DNA from: Dyella sp. 2HG41-7
GTDB taxonomy: Bacteria > Pseudomonadota > Gammaproteobacteria > Xanthomonadales > Rhodanobacteraceae
Length of the DNA: 64,000 nt
Direction of reading: 5' to 3'
Assembly (NCBI RefSeq): GCF_021390675.1
Contig: NZ_JAJEJV010000004.1
Location: forward strand, 1,798,001 to 1,862,000
Part shown: positions 51,814 through 63,743 of the stretch, piece by piece
How positions within the stretch are numbered: the stretch's first letter is position 1
Layout: each line of letters begins with the position of its first letter
Translations under genes and position numbers: made by a program
The notes under the pieces: generated by a model
The model's input: only the letters and a program-made list of their open reading frames with translations
Told to the model about the DNA's origin: nothing
Databases searched by the model: none

Positions 51814-53682
51814 ATGAGCGCAGCCGCTGAAACCCGCAAATTCGAAGCCGAAGTCGCCCAGGTCCTGCATCTGGTCACACACTCGCTGTATTCGCACAAG
51901 GAAATTTTCCTGCGCGAATTGATCTCTAACGCATCGGATGCCTGCGACAAGCTTCGTTTCGAATCCATCGCCAAGCCTGAGCTATTGGCCGGCGATGCCG
52001 AGTTGCGGATCGACGTGAGCTGGAACCCCGAGCAGCGCACCATCACCGTGCGCGATAACGGCGTGGGCATGAGTCGCGATGAGATCGTCGCCAATCTCGG
52101 CACCATCGCCAGCTCCGGCACGCGCCGTTTTCTTGAGGCGATGAGTAGCGAGCAGAAGAACGATGCTCGCCTGATCGGCCAGTTCGGCGTGGGTTTCTAT
52201 TCAGCCTTCGTGGTCGCCGATAAAGTAACGGTCTACAGCCGCCGCGCGGGTTTGCCGGTGAGCGAAGGCGTGAAATGGGAGAGCGATGGCAAGGGCGAAT
52301 ATTCGCTGGCGCAGATCGAATTGCCCGAGCGCGGCACAGCGGTGGTCTTGCACCTGAAAGCCGACGAGGACGACTTTCTCAAGCGCTGGGAATTGCGTTC
52401 GCTGATCACGCGTTACTCCGATCACGTCGCGTTTCCCATTCGCATGCCGGTGGAAAAAGACGACAAAATCACCAACGAATGGGAAACGGTCAACGCGGCT
52501 TCCGCGCTTTGGACCAAGCCCAAGAACGAAATCAGCGACGAGGATTACCAGAGCTTCTATAAGTCGCTGGGCCACGATTTCAACGATGCGCTTGCCTGGA
52601 CGCACAATCGCGTCGAAGGCAATCAAAGCTACACGACCTTGCTGTATCTCCCGTCGCAGCCGCCGTTCGAACAGATGATGGGCGGGCGCGACGAACGCAA
52701 AGGTCTGAAGCTCTACATCAAGCGCGTTTTCATCATGGATGCGGCGGAAGAGCTGCTTCCCAACTATCTGCGCTTTGTGCGCGGCGTGGTCGATGCGGAC
52801 GATCTGCCGTTGAACGTGAGCCGCGAAATACTGCAACACAACCGGCAGCTCGAACGCATCAAAGCGGCGTGCGTGAAGCGCGTGCTGGATCTGATCGAAA
52901 AGCTCGCCAAAGACGAGCCGGAGAAATTCAATACGTTCTACAAATCGTTCGGCAACACGCTCAAGGAAGGCATCGTCGAAGACCACGCCAACCGCGAACG
53001 CATCGCCAAGTTGCTGCGCTTTGCGTCCACCAAGGGCGAAGGCGGCACGCAAAACGTTTCGCTGGACGACTACATCGGCCGCATGCCGGTCGATCAGGAC
53101 ACGATTTGGTATATCACTGCCGATAGCCATGCGGCGGCAGCGGGCAGTCCGCAGTTGGAGGCGTTTAAAGCCAAGGGCATCGAAGTGTTGCTGATGTCCG
53201 ACCGCATCGACGAATGGATGCTGGGCAGTCTCAACGAATACAGCGGCAAAAAGCTGCGCAACGTCGCCAAGGGCGAATTCCCCTTGGACGAGGCGGGTAA
53301 GCAGCAGCAGGAAGAAGCGAACAAAGCCGCCGAACCGCTGCTGAAAAAGCTGAAAGACTTGCTCGGCGAGCGCGTAGCGGATGTCAAAGTCTCTGCGCGC
53401 CTCACCGATTCGCCGTCGTGTCTTGCGCTTTCCGATTTCGAGATGGCGCCGCATCTGGCGCGCTTGCTGCGCGAAGCAGGGCACGATATGCCAGAAAGCA
53501 AGCCAACGCTCGAGATCAATCCGCAGCACGCGTTGTTGAAGCGCGTGGAAGCAGAAAGCGATCAGATCAAAGCGAGCGACCTTGCCAATCTTCTGCTCGA
53601 ACAGGCAGAGATCGCGGCCGGTGCGCCATTGCTCGATCCTGCCGCCTTCGTGCAACGTATGAATCGCGTGTTGTTGGGCTGA
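51814..53682 (+). CDS. htpG: Chaperone HtpG (Hsp90)
   Basis: This 622-residue Hsp90 ATPase has the family ATP site: LISNASDACDKLRF, VRDNGVGMSRDE, LIGQFGVGFYSAFVVAD. The middle domain (RGVVDADDLPLNVSREILQ) and the C-terminal dimerisation domain are intact. It should remodel client proteins, mostly under heat stress. No sigma-32 promoter was confidently identified in the 101-bp gap from htpX. A hairpin follows the stop. Confidence 0.97.
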   Translation: MSAAAETRKFEAEVAQVLHLVTHSLYSHKEIFLRELISNASDACDKLRFESIAKPELLAGDAELRIDVSWNPEQRTITVRDNGVGMSRDEIVANLGTIASSGTRRFLEAMSSEQKNDARLIGQFGVGFYSAFVVADKVTVYSRRAGLPVSEGVKWESDGKGEYSLAQIELPERGTAVVLHLKADEDDFLKRWELRSLITRYSDHVAFPIRMPVEKDDKITNEWETVNAASALWTKPKNEISDEDYQSFYKSLGHDFNDALAWTHNRVEGNQSYTTLLYLPSQPPFEQMMGGRDERKGLKLYIKRVFIMDAAEELLPNYLRFVRGVVDADDLPLNVSREILQHNRQLERIKAACVKRVLDLIEKLAKDEPEKFNTFYKSFGNTLKEGIVEDHANRERIAKLLRFASTKGEGGTQNVSLDDYIGRMPVDQDTIWYITADSHAAAAGSPQLEAFKAKGIEVLLMSDRIDEWMLGSLNEYSGKKLRNVAKGEFPLDEAGKQQQEEANKAAEPLLKKLKDLLGERVADVKVSARLTDSPSCLALSDFEMAPHLARLLREAGHDMPESKPTLEINPQHALLKRVEAESDQIKASDLANLLLEQAEIAAGAPLLDPAAFVQRMNRVLLG

Positions 53683-53704
53683 GCGTTCGCGCTTTGGTCG
53701 AAAT

Positions 53705-53736
53705 GTACGGCCGCTATACTGCGGCCGTACTTGTTT
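53705..53736 (+). terminator. Terminator of htpG
   Basis: GTACGGCCGC pairs with GCGGCCGTAC around TATACT, followed by TTGTTT. It is close to the next start and may be partial. Confidence 0.6.
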
Positions 53737-53749
53737 ATATGGGAACTCC

Positions 53750-54655
53750 ATGAGCGCCTTGGTGTTGCTATTCGCTTGCCTGGTGTTGGGCATCGTGGTG
53801 GCGCGCCGCGTAAATACGCCGGCCGGCATGGTGCAGGGGATCAATTGGTGGGTCATCAACGTGGCGTTGCCGGCGTTGGTGCTCGATCTCATTCCGCGCG
53901 TAAAGGTTGATGCGCAATTGTGGTTTCCTGTCACCGCGATGCTTATCGTGTTTGGCGGCGCGTGGCTGTTGTTCGCTTGGCTGGGCAAGCGTCTTGGTTG
54001 GTCGCGTGGTCGCGTCGGCGCTTTGATTCTTGTATGCGGATTGGGGAATACATCGTTCATGGGCTATCCCATGATGCAAGCCTTGCACGGCCAGGCGGGG
54101 CTTTCATTGGCAGTCGTCGCGGATCAACTCGGAACGTTTCCACTGCTGTCTTCCGCTGGCGTGATCGTCGGCTCCATCTACGCGGGGCGCGACTCGAATG
54201 CCGGATCGATCCTGCGTCGCATCCTTACTTTCCCGTCCTTTGTCGCATTGATTCTCGGCATCGTCGTGGGGGCGCTTGGTGGTTGGCCCCAAACGGTGAG
54301 TGATGTGTTGGCGCCGATTGGCGCAACGCTGACGCCGCTCGCGCTGTTTTCGGTAGGCATGCAAATTCGATTCAAGCGCGAAGAAGGCCAATCGTCAGCG
54401 CTGGCGTGGGGTCTGGGCTGGAAGCTACTGCTGGCGCCGCTGGTGTGTTGGATGTTGGCGAGCGTCACCCATGTGAGCGGTTTGGTGCTGACCGTCGGCG
54501 TTTTGCAGGCTGCCATGGCGCCGATGATTTCCGCCGCGATTCTTGCGGATGAATACGGACTCGATCCGCCGCTTGCCAACGCGCTGTTGGGTGCAGGCAT
54601 TGTGTTGTCGCTTTTGACGGTTCCGCTGGGCAATCTTTTGCTACCAGCCGGTTGA
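53750..54655 (+). CDS. AEC-family transporter
   Basis: This 301-residue membrane protein has about ten hydrophobic segments in two halves and matches the auxin efflux carrier (AEC/PIN-like) family. Marks are WWVINVALPALVLDLIP, LGNTSFMGYPM (about 100-110), and the second-half PLALFSVGMQIRF and APMISAAILADEYGLDP. Bacterial members move malate, malonate or similar acids; the substrate is unknown here. It converges on the TRIC gene with 12 bp between. Confidence 0.9.
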   Translation: MSALVLLFACLVLGIVVARRVNTPAGMVQGINWWVINVALPALVLDLIPRVKVDAQLWFPVTAMLIVFGGAWLLFAWLGKRLGWSRGRVGALILVCGLGNTSFMGYPMMQALHGQAGLSLAVVADQLGTFPLLSSAGVIVGSIYAGRDSNAGSILRRILTFPSFVALILGIVVGALGGWPQTVSDVLAPIGATLTPLALFSVGMQIRFKREEGQSSALAWGLGWKLLLAPLVCWMLASVTHVSGLVLTVGVLQAAMAPMISAAILADEYGLDPPLANALLGAGIVLSLLTVPLGNLLLPAG

Positions 54656-54667
54656 TGGCGAATCGAC

Positions 54668-55276
54668 TCAGGTTATCGCGTGCAATCTGGGTAAATGCGC
54701 GCCCCACACGACCGCCAGCAAGCGCATCAGAAGGATAACCGCGACGCCGGTAACAACCGCCAAGCTGCGCGGCGCACCAAGCTTTTGCAAAACCAGATAC
54801 GCCACGATACCCGCAATCGCAGCCGTCGCATAGAGATCCTGCTGAAAGATCAACGGCACGCGTGCGCTCATCACATCGCGCAGCATGCCGCCTGCCGTGC
54901 CGGTCATCGTGCCCATCATAATCACGACCAACGACGGGAACCCTTCTGCTTCGGCAATCTGTGCGCCGCTGATCGCAAACAACGCCAAACCCAAGGCATC
55001 GGCGATCAGAAATCCATAGCCCGGCGGTGGAAGAAATGCGACATAGACCATCGCCAGCGCGGCGGCCACCAAAATCACCAACAGGTAACGCGCATCGCGC
55101 ACCCAGAAGATGGGGTGACGATTGAGCAGCACGTCGCGCAAGGTGCCGCCACCGATAGCTGTGAGCGCGGCGAGCGCCAAGCCGCCGAGCAGATCCAGGT
55201 TCGAATGCGCGGCGACAAACACGCCGCTGATCGCAAAGACGGCAACCCCGATCAAATCCAGCCAATAAAGCAACAT
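54668..55276 (-). CDS. TRIC-type cation channel (UPF0126/YadS-like)
   Basis: The 202-residue product has seven hydrophobic segments in two repeated halves of the UPF0126 type. The first half has DLIGVAVFAISGVFVAAH then GGGTLRDVLLNRHPIFWV. The second half has DALGLALFAISGAQIAEA then GTAGGMLRDVMSARVPLIF. Structures of relatives show trimeric cation or glycine channels. GGGGA precedes the ATG at 55276; the longer frame overlaps the divergent hslR. Physiological role is unknown. Confidence 0.92.
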   Translation of the reverse strand: MLLYWLDLIGVAVFAISGVFVAAHSNLDLLGGLALAALTAIGGGTLRDVLLNRHPIFWVRDARYLLVILVAAALAMVYVAFLPPPGYGFLIADALGLALFAISGAQIAEAEGFPSLVVIMMGTMTGTAGGMLRDVMSARVPLIFQQDLYATAAIAGIVAYLVLQKLGAPRSLAVVTGVAVILLMRLLAVVWGAHLPRLHAIT

Positions 55277-55322
55277 GCGGATTCCCCATGCATCCCCGTC
55301 GCGAAGCGCCGATAATGCCACG

Positions 55323-55727
55323 ATGAAACAAGCAAGCCACGAAGCCGCACTGGAAGTACGCGCCGATATTTGGCTGTGGGCGGCGCGTATGTATAAAACG
55401 CGCAGTCTGTGCAAGCAGGCCATCGACGGCGGTAAGGTCGATGTGAATGGCGCAGGGTGCAAGCCATCCAAGGCTTTGCACGTGGGCGATCGGGTGCGAT
55501 TGACCCGCGGCGAGGAGCGGCTGGAGCTGGAAATTCTCGCCCTTTCCGAGCTACGAGGGCCGGCTAGCGTCGCGCAAATGCTCTATCGGGAAACCGAGGA
55601 AAGCCGTCTTGCGCGCGAGCAGATACGCGAGGAGCGCCGCCTCAGCGGGGCAGGGCTAAACCGTCCGCCGACACGTCCAAACAAGCAGGAACGTCGAGAA
55701 CTGCGACGGCTTAAAGATTTTCCATGA
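55323..55727 (+). CDS. hslR: Heat-shock protein 15 (HslR), S4 domain
   Basis: This 134-residue protein has an S4 RNA-binding domain (RADIWLWAARMYKTRSLCKQ then GGKVDVNGAGCKPSKALHVGD) and a basic C-terminal tail. HslR rescues stalled 50S subunits carrying nascent chains. The ATG at 55323 is chosen by family length; the start codon is 46 bp from the divergent TRIC gene, so promoters overlap. Confidence 0.92.
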   Translation: MKQASHEAALEVRADIWLWAARMYKTRSLCKQAIDGGKVDVNGAGCKPSKALHVGDRVRLTRGEERLELEILALSELRGPASVAQMLYRETEESRLAREQIREERRLSGAGLNRPPTRPNKQERRELRRLKDFP

Positions 55728-55827
55728 GTAGCACATCTCAGAAATCCGTCTAGATCTGCGTGATTATCTCCACAAAAGCAGGCAGCACACGAAGTTGCCT
55801 GCCCATGACGGATCACTGGGGACTACC

Positions 55828-56385
55828 ATGACTGGGATCGGATTCTTCAAACGGCTGCTGAGCAACCACGCCGCGACGGGCGAACCGCAAGGGACCCTGG
55901 CGCAGGCAGCCTTGGGCATGCGGACGCTCGTGGTAGACGATTCGCCGACCATTCGCGCGGTGCTCGGCAAGATGCTCGGGCAAGAAGGCTACGCGGTGCA
56001 GAAAGCCGTCGATGGCGAGACCGCGATCGAGCTGGCCAAGGCCGAGCAGCCGGAGCTGATTTTTCTCGATATCGTGCTGCCGGGCGTCAACGGTTTTTCG
56101 GTGCTGCGCACCTTGCGCCACGATCCGCTGACGCAGCACATTCCGATTGTGATGATCAGCGGCAATCAACAGGCCACCGAGCAGTTTTACGTGCAACGCT
56201 TCGGCGCAGACGACTTTATCAAGAAGCCCTTCGGGCAGCGCGAAGTGCAGCTGGCCATCGATCAATTGGTGCGTGCAGGGCGCTTGACTGCGCGCGTCGC
56301 GACGCCGGTTGTCACCGCGACTGTGGTGACGCCGGAGTCACCCTACGAGGAAATTCGAAGCACGCTCTCTGGCATGGCCGCCTAA
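55828..56385 (+). CDS. Single-domain response regulator (PilH/PilG-like)
   Basis: This 185-residue protein has a receiver domain at about 43-165. The acidic pocket and phospho-acceptor are visible as VVDDSP and LIFLDIVLPGVNG, with Ser in VMISGN and Lys in FIKKPFG. There is no output domain; a 40-residue N-terminal and a short C-terminal extension flank it. Such regulators serve chemotaxis-like systems, including twitching motility. No kinase is nearby. The ATG at 55828 follows a GGGGA site. Confidence 0.87.
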   Translation: MTGIGFFKRLLSNHAATGEPQGTLAQAALGMRTLVVDDSPTIRAVLGKMLGQEGYAVQKAVDGETAIELAKAEQPELIFLDIVLPGVNGFSVLRTLRHDPLTQHIPIVMISGNQQATEQFYVQRFGADDFIKKPFGQREVQLAIDQLVRAGRLTARVATPVVTATVVTPESPYEEIRSTLSGMAA

Positions 56386-56420
56386 ACACCCGCAGCAAGC
56401 CGTTTGATTTCAGACGGAAA

Positions 56421-56454
56421 CGCCGCAGCGTGGGGACACTGCGGCGCTTTTTTT
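56421..56454 (+). terminator. Terminator of response-regulator gene
   Basis: CGCCGCAG and CTGCGGCG pair around a 10-base loop, followed by C and seven T. It lies between this gene and convergent katG. Confidence 0.92.
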
Positions 56455-56474
56455 CTGCGTTTCGTTAATGACAA

Positions 56475-58763
<2,289 letters not shown>

Positions 58764-58842
58764 CTACGCGCGCGTGTGTGGCAGGTGAATTGAATTGTTC
58801 CAATCGATTCCATAGGCAAGAGCTATTGAGACGACCATCATT

Positions 58843-59421
58843 TCATTCGATCAGATCCAGCGCGGTTCGACGCGCCGCTTCGCGGACCTCATTGCGCAAA
58901 CGGTCATCGTCGAATGAGCGCGCCAACACCATGCCGCCGACGCAAAGCGCCGCGAGCGCCAAGCCGCGTTCGCGTTTGTCGGGGGTCGAAACGCTGTCCG
59001 AAAACATGGCGACCATGTGCTCGAGCAACTCGCAGTAGGCATCTTTAACGCGTTTGCTGGCGCGCGATACGTCGGATGGCAGCGCGATCATTGGGCATTG
59101 TCCTGCGACATCGTCCAGATGCGTGCGAGACAGATACGTATCGATCATTTGCCGTGCGCGCTCTTTGCCGCAACGCGAGGGGTCGAATTCGATGTCAGGC
59201 CAGCGCTCGGCAGGATTGAAGGTCAGGCGGGACCTGATCGCCTCGGTAAAAAGTTCTTCCTTGCTAGTGAAATGATTGTAGAAACCGCCGCGCGTGAGGC
59301 CGGCGCGCGTCATGATTTCATCGATGGAAACTTCGACAAAGCCGCGCTGATTGAAGAGCTCGCGGGCGCATTGAACGATGTGCTCGCGGGTGCGTTGCTT
59401 GTGTTCGTGGGTGTACGGCAT
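58843..59421 (-). CDS. TetR-family transcriptional regulator
   Basis: The 192-residue protein has a TetR N-terminal helix-turn-helix (FNQRGFVEVSIDEIMTRAGL and then TRGGFYNHFTSKEELF) and a ligand-binding C-terminal domain. It belongs to the group related to AcrR/NemR-type repressors. It is divergent from a glutathione-transferase gene, and a perfect 20-bp palindrome (59465-59484) in the shared 115-bp gap is the likely operator. Two Cys (GQCPMIALPSD, ALCVGG) could sense electrophiles; that is inference. Confidence 0.92.
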   Translation of the reverse strand: MPYTHEHKQRTREHIVQCARELFNQRGFVEVSIDEIMTRAGLTRGGFYNHFTSKEELFTEAIRSRLTFNPAERWPDIEFDPSRCGKERARQMIDTYLSRTHLDDVAGQCPMIALPSDVSRASKRVKDAYCELLEHMVAMFSDSVSTPDKRERGLALAALCVGGMVLARSFDDDRLRNEVREAARRTALDLIE

Positions 59422-59464
59422 GGCGCGATCTCCAAGGAACGCGGAGAGCCTGCCATAGTTTCAA

Positions 59465-59484
59465 AATATGTTCTTGAACATATT
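59465..59484. promoter_or_regulatory. Perfect palindrome, likely TetR operator
   Basis: AATATGTTC-TT-GAACATATT, an inverted repeat of 9-bp arms about a TT/AA centre, lies between the divergent tetR and gst starts. Size, symmetry and A+T content stand out from the surrounding GC-rich DNA and fit a TetR dimer site controlling both genes. Confidence 0.8.
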
Positions 59485-59536
59485 AAATTTCAGTCCAAAC
59501 TCGCCTCGTTCCGCCCCCCACAAGGAGTCATGTGAC

Positions 59537-60166
59537 ATGAAGTTGTATTACGCAGAAACGATGAATCCGCGCAAAGCCTGCGCCGTGGCGAAGTACCTGA
59601 ACCTGCCCATGGAATACGTCCGCGTCGACCTTCGCAAAGGCGAGCACCTTAAACCCGAATTCCTGAGTTTGAACCCGAACGGCAAGGTGCCGTTGCTGGT
59701 GGATGGCGATCTGCTGCTATGGGAAAGCGCCGCGATCATGGTGCATTTGGCCGTCAAAGCCGGGTCCGATTTGTGGCCGAGCGAACCGACCCAGCAGGTG
59801 GAAGTGTTGCGTTGGTTGTCGTGGGATTTGACGCATTTTTCCCGTCATGGCGGCACGTTGTATTTCGAAAATCTGATCAAGCAGGCGGTCGGTATGGGTG
59901 AGCCGAGTGCCGCCGCGGTGGAAGAGGCGACCAAGTTCTACAAGCGTTTCGCTGGTGTGCTCGATGCGCATCTTGCCGGACGCAAATATCTTCTGGGCGA
60001 TCGGCTGACCATTGCAGATTTCGGTGCGGGCACGTTGCTGCCCTGGACGAAAGAAGCGAAGTTGCCGTTGGAAGAGTTCGCCAATATTGCGCGTTGGCAT
60101 GAACGGTTGATGGAAATTCCCGCGTGGCGGGAGCCGTTCCCGGCGCCGATGTCGGAAGCTGCGTGA
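59537..60166 (+). CDS. Glutathione S-transferase
   Basis: The 209-residue protein has an N-terminal thioredoxin-like domain (MKLYYAETMNPRKACAVAKY, NPNGKVPLLVDGDLLLWESA with the cis-Pro and glutathione Ser) and a helical C-terminal domain (YLLGDRLTIADFGAG). It should conjugate or remove electrophiles with glutathione. AAGGAG precedes the ATG at 59537. Divergence from a TetR gene with a shared operator suggests induction by its substrates. Confidence 0.92.
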   Translation: MKLYYAETMNPRKACAVAKYLNLPMEYVRVDLRKGEHLKPEFLSLNPNGKVPLLVDGDLLLWESAAIMVHLAVKAGSDLWPSEPTQQVEVLRWLSWDLTHFSRHGGTLYFENLIKQAVGMGEPSAAAVEEATKFYKRFAGVLDAHLAGRKYLLGDRLTIADFGAGTLLPWTKEAKLPLEEFANIARWHERLMEIPAWREPFPAPMSEAA

Positions 60167-60197
60167 AACTTGTCCGTTTTCGAAATGTATGAAAGTT

Positions 60198-60274
60198 CGT
60201 CGTCCCGGCGAAGGCCGGGACCCAGCGACTTTGGTTGCGAACGTCACTGGGCCCCGGCCTTCGCCGGGGCGACG
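60198..60274. repeat. REP-like inverted repeat pair
   Basis: Two 28-bp arms (60198-60225 and 60247-60274) are inverted copies with two differences, around a 21-base loop. Each arm is itself nearly palindromic around GGCGAAGGCC. This is the arrangement of BIME-type paired REP elements. It lies between gst and mutS (convergent) and may act as their terminator. Confidence 0.82.
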
Positions 60275-60306
60275 AGCTCTAGCGATATCGCGCGACGCGG
60301 AATTTT

Positions 60307-62880
60307 TCAGAGCAACGCTTTAAGCCGATAAAGCACTTCAAGCGCCTCGCGCGGCGCCAACGAATCTGGATCGACATCCAGCAACGCACGCTCAGCCGCC
60401 GACGGCTGAGCAGCGAACAATCCCATTTGCGGCGACGACTCGTGTTGTGGCGAGGGTTGCGCAGCGTGCGCATGCATGCCGCGTTCCAACTCGGCCAACG
60501 TTTTGCGTGCATCGGCAATCACCGATTTCGGCAAACCGGCCAACGCGGCAACTTGCAAACCGAAGCTGCGATTGGCGGGGCCTTCTTTCACCGAATGCAT
60601 GAAGACGAGTTGGTCGCCATATTCGACAGCGTCCAGATGCACGTTGGCGATGCTCGGATATTCGGATGCCAATTCCGTGAGTTCGAAATAGTGCGTGGCG
60701 AACAGCGTATACGCCTTGCTGCTTGCCGCCAGATGCACCGCTGCCGCGCGGGCGAGGGCGAGTCCGTCGTAGGTGCTGGTGCCGCGGCCTACTTCGTCCA
60801 TCAACACCAGACTTTGCGGGGTGGCGTTATGCAGGATATTGGCCGTTTCGCTCATTTCCACCATAAAGGTGGATTGGCCGCGCGATAGATCGTCGCCCGC
60901 GCCGATGCGCGTAAAAATGCGATCGATCGGCCCGACCGCTGCGCGCGATGCCGGCACATAGCTGCCGATATGCGCCAACAAAACGATCAGCGCGTTCTGG
61001 CGCATATACGTGGATTTACCGCCCATATTGGGACCGGTGATCACCAGCATGCGGCGGTTGTCGTCGAGTGCAAGATCGTTCGGCTCGAAGGGTTCTTCGC
61101 GCACTTTTTCGACGACCGGATGACGGCCGCGTTCGATCAGAATGCCAGGAACATCGGTGAGTTCCGGTGCGTTCCAGTCCAGCGCTTCGGCGCGTTCGGC
61201 CAGCGTGGAAAGCACATCGAGTTCCGCCATGGATGCGGCGGCGTGTTTCAGTGGTTCCAGCTGTTCGATCAGCGTGTCGAGCAAGGCTTCGTACAAGGCG
61301 CGCTCGCGCATCAGCGAACGCTCCTTGGCGGAGAGCACTTTGTCTTCGAAGGTTTTCAGTTCTTCGGTGATGTAGCGTTCGGCGTTCTTGGTGGTTTGGC
61401 GGCGCGTGTAATGCGTGGGGGCCTTGTCCGCCTGCGACTTGGTGATCTCGATGTAATAACCGTGTACGCGGTTGTAGCCGACCTTGAGCGTGGGAATGCC
61501 GCTGGCGGCTTTTTCACGCTCTTCGAGTTCGACCAAGTATTGATCCGCGTGCGTGGCGAGGCGGCGCAATTCGTCGAGTTCGGCGTCGTAACCATCGGCG
61601 ATGATGCCGCCGTCGCGCAGCAGCACAGGCGGTTGTTCGATGATGCAGCGCTTCAGCAATTGGGCCATCGTGGCGTGATCGCCGATTCCTTCGACTAGCG
61701 CGTGCAAAAGCGGGCTGTCGAGCGCGGCGATGGTTTCGCGCAAAGCGGGTGCAGCGGCGAGTCCATCGCGTAAGGTGGACAGGTCGCGCGGACGCGCCGA
61801 ACGCAATGCAACGCGCGCAAGAATGCGTTCCAGATCGCCGATGCCGCGCAGTTGTTCGCGCAAGGTTTCGTAACGACGCGTTTCGATCATCGCGCCGATG
61901 GCCTGATGCCGATGCCGCAACGTGTCGCGCGAACGCAACGGACGATTCAACCAGCGGCGCATCAGACGAGCGCCCATCGGCGTCACGGTTTCATCGAGCA
62001 CGCCAAGCAAGGTGTGCTCGACGCGTCCGCTCGGGTGCGTATCCAATTCGAGATTGCGGCGCGTTGCGGAATCTAGCGCAATGGTTTCGCTCGCACTTTC
62101 CACGGACATGCCTGAAAGATGCGGCAATGCGCTTTTCTGCGTTTCTTCCACATAGCCGAGCAAGCACCCTGCGGCGGCGATGGCGAGCGGCAGGTTATCG
62201 ACGCCGAACCCGGAAAGATCGCGCGTACCAAAAAAGCGGTTGAGCTCACGTCGCGCCGCATCGCCGTCGAAATGCCACGGCGGCCGCTTGCGCAGACCGG
62301 GCAGGGCGCTTACCAATTTCGGCCACGCCACATCTTCGCCGACCAACGTTTCCGCCGGCTGTAAGCGCGCCAATTCCGCAGCGAGCGATTCCGCATTCGA
62401 CACTTCGCTCAGCAGAAAGCGGCCGCTAGAAAGATCGACCCACGCCAATCCGTAACTGCCGTGCGCGCCGGCCGCAATGGCCAGCAGCAGATTGTCGCGA
62501 CGTTCTTCCAGCAAGGCTGCGTCGGTCACCGTGCCCGGCGTGACGATGCGCACTACTTTGCGTTCCACCGGCCCCTTCGCCAACGCCGGATCGCCGATCT
62601 GTTCGCAAATCGCAACCGATTCGCCCAGGCGCACCAGCTTGGCCAGATAATTTTCCACCGCGTGATACGGCACGCCCGCCATTGGAATCGGTTGTCCCGC
62701 CGACTGCCCGCGCTGCGTCAGCGTGATGTCGAGCAAACGCGCCGCCTTGCGTGCGTCGTCGTAGAACAACTCGTAGAAATCGCCCATCCGGAAGAACAAC
62801 AGCACGTCCGGATGCGCGGCCTTCGCCGCGAGGTATTGACGCATCAAAGGGGTGTGCAGCGAGAGGTCGTCCTGATTCAT
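60307..62880 (-). CDS. mutS: DNA mismatch repair protein MutS
   Basis: This 857-residue ATPase recognises mismatches. The mismatch-reading motif [11 protein letters not shown] has the Phe-x-Glu wedge at about residues 31-41. Walker A is GPNMGGKST, followed by [14 protein letters not shown] (Walker B region) and [12 protein letters not shown]. The C-terminal tetramerisation region is present. The ATG at 62880 gives the usual start; 13 codons upstream in frame are not conserved. It is divergent from pncC. Confidence 0.97.
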   Translation of the reverse strand: MNQDDLSLHTPLMRQYLAAKAAHPDVLLFFRMGDFYELFYDDARKAARLLDITLTQRGQSAGQPIPMAGVPYHAVENYLAKLVRLGESVAICEQIGDPALAKGPVERKVVRIVTPGTVTDAALLEERRDNLLLAIAAGAHGSYGLAWVDLSSGRFLLSEVSNAESLAAELARLQPAETLVGEDVAWPKLVSALPGLRKRPPWHFDGDAARRELNRFFGTRDLSGFGVDNLPLAIAAAGCLLGYVEETQKSALPHLSGMSVESASETIALDSATRRNLELDTHPSGRVEHTLLGVLDETVTPMGARLMRRWLNRPLRSRDTLRHRHQAIGAMIETRRYETLREQLRGIGDLERILARVALRSARPRDLSTLRDGLAAAPALRETIAALDSPLLHALVEGIGDHATMAQLLKRCIIEQPPVLLRDGGIIADGYDAELDELRRLATHADQYLVELEEREKAASGIPTLKVGYNRVHGYYIEITKSQADKAPTHYTRRQTTKNAERYITEELKTFEDKVLSAKERSLMRERALYEALLDTLIEQLEPLKHAAASMAELDVLSTLAERAEALDWNAPELTDVPGILIERGRHPVVEKVREEPFEPNDLALDDNRRMLVITGPNMGGKSTYMRQNALIVLLAHIGSYVPASRAAVGPIDRIFTRIGAGDDLSRGQSTFMVEMSETANILHNATPQSLVLMDEVGRGTSTYDGLALARAAAVHLAASSKAYTLFATHYFELTELASEYPSIANVHLDAVEYGDQLVFMHSVKEGPANRSFGLQVAALAGLPKSVIADARKTLAELERGMHAHAAQPSPQHESSPQMGLFAAQPSAAERALLDVDPDSLAPREALEVLYRLKALL

Positions 62881-62948
62881 GCGGTCTTGTCTTGGCGTCG
62901 TAGGGCTGAGCGAGTACAACGGAAAATTCGCAAGTCGCGGAGTGTCGC

Positions 62949-63458
62949 ATGGAGAAGTCGTTCGTTCCTACTGATGCCGAGCTGGCGGCGTTGGCGGTGT
63001 GCACCGCCGCGGCGATGCAGCGGCATTCGTCGATGCTGGCATCGGCCGAATCGTGCACCGGCGGGTGGATCGCCAAGACGCTGACCGATCTGTCCGGCAG
63101 TTCCGCCTGGTTCGAAGCGGGCGTCGTCAGCTACAGCAACGCCGCCAAGATGTCGCTGCTCGGCGTGCGACGGGAGACGTTGGAGCGTTTCGGCGCCGTG
63201 AGCAAAGAAACGGCTTTGGAAATGGCCTCCGGCGCGGTGGATCGCCTGAATGCGGATGTGGCCGTGGCCGTCACGGGGATTGCCGGGCCGACGGGCGGCA
63301 CGCCGGATAAGCCGGTCGGCACGGTGTGGATCGGCTGGGCGCGTCGCAGCGGCGCAGCGCACGCCAGGCTTTTTCATTTCGAGGGCGACCGTGAAGCCGT
63401 ACGACGCCAGACCGTGGCCGAGGCCCTCGAGGGCGTGCTGGCAATCCTGACGAATTGA
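62949..63458 (+). CDS. pncC: Nicotinamide-nucleotide amidohydrolase PncC
   Basis: This 169-residue CinA C-domain protein deamidates NMN to nicotinate mononucleotide in the NAD cycle. The catalytic Ser is in [20 protein letters not shown] (about 33-52), followed by [14 protein letters not shown] and the typical [19 protein letters not shown]. It has no N-terminal COG1058 domain. It sits between mutS and recA, the common order in this lineage. Confidence 0.95.
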   Translation: MEKSFVPTDAELAALAVCTAAAMQRHSSMLASAESCTGGWIAKTLTDLSGSSAWFEAGVVSYSNAAKMSLLGVRRETLERFGAVSKETALEMASGAVDRLNADVAVAVTGIAGPTGGTPDKPVGTVWIGWARRSGAAHARLFHFEGDREAVRRQTVAEALEGVLAILTN

Positions 63459-63503
63459 ACAGAAATTGACCAGCGGCTCGGCTTGACCGTTGTGGGATAC
63501 TCA

Positions 63504-63666
63504 GGGTTGGTCTAATCCATTTTGCGTAGGCGTCACCGTTCCTGTCTGTCTGCAGACCGCAGGACCATCGGCGAGGACAGACGGCCAGTCTGCCCTACGC
63601 CACGCAACACACTCTGCGGGCCTTCTGGACATCATGCCACCCACGCAAAATGGATTAGACCAACCC
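63504..63666 (-). repeat. Nested-palindrome element, shortened copy E
   Basis: This 163-bp copy is upstream of recA. Its terminal arms (about 63504-63532 and 63639-63666) share CTAATCCATTTTGCGT and differ from copy C at five positions, each changed on both arms. It keeps the tip hairpin CAGAC-GGCCA-GTCTG (63578-63592) and one side of arm 1 (GATGTCCAGAAGG... read on minus), plus a remnant of arm 2 (AGGACCATCGGCGA). The rest is missing, so the internal folding is simpler. It ends 77 bp before the recA start. Confidence 0.85.
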
Positions 63667-63743
63667 CGCCAGCATCCCAGTCCGTGAGACGAACACGCGG
63701 CATGATGCTCGCCACGACCACAACGAACAGCGGAATCACGACG

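Noticed and set aside
52201-54060. A 619-codon open frame antisense to htpG
   Set aside because: It is the mirror of htpG codon bias in GC-rich DNA. htpG is a full-length, unmistakable Hsp90, and the antisense frame has low-complexity His/Arg/Gln composition and no family match.
63667-63743. LexA box in front of recA
   Set aside because: No paired half-sites are visible in the 77 bp between repeat copy E and the start codon.
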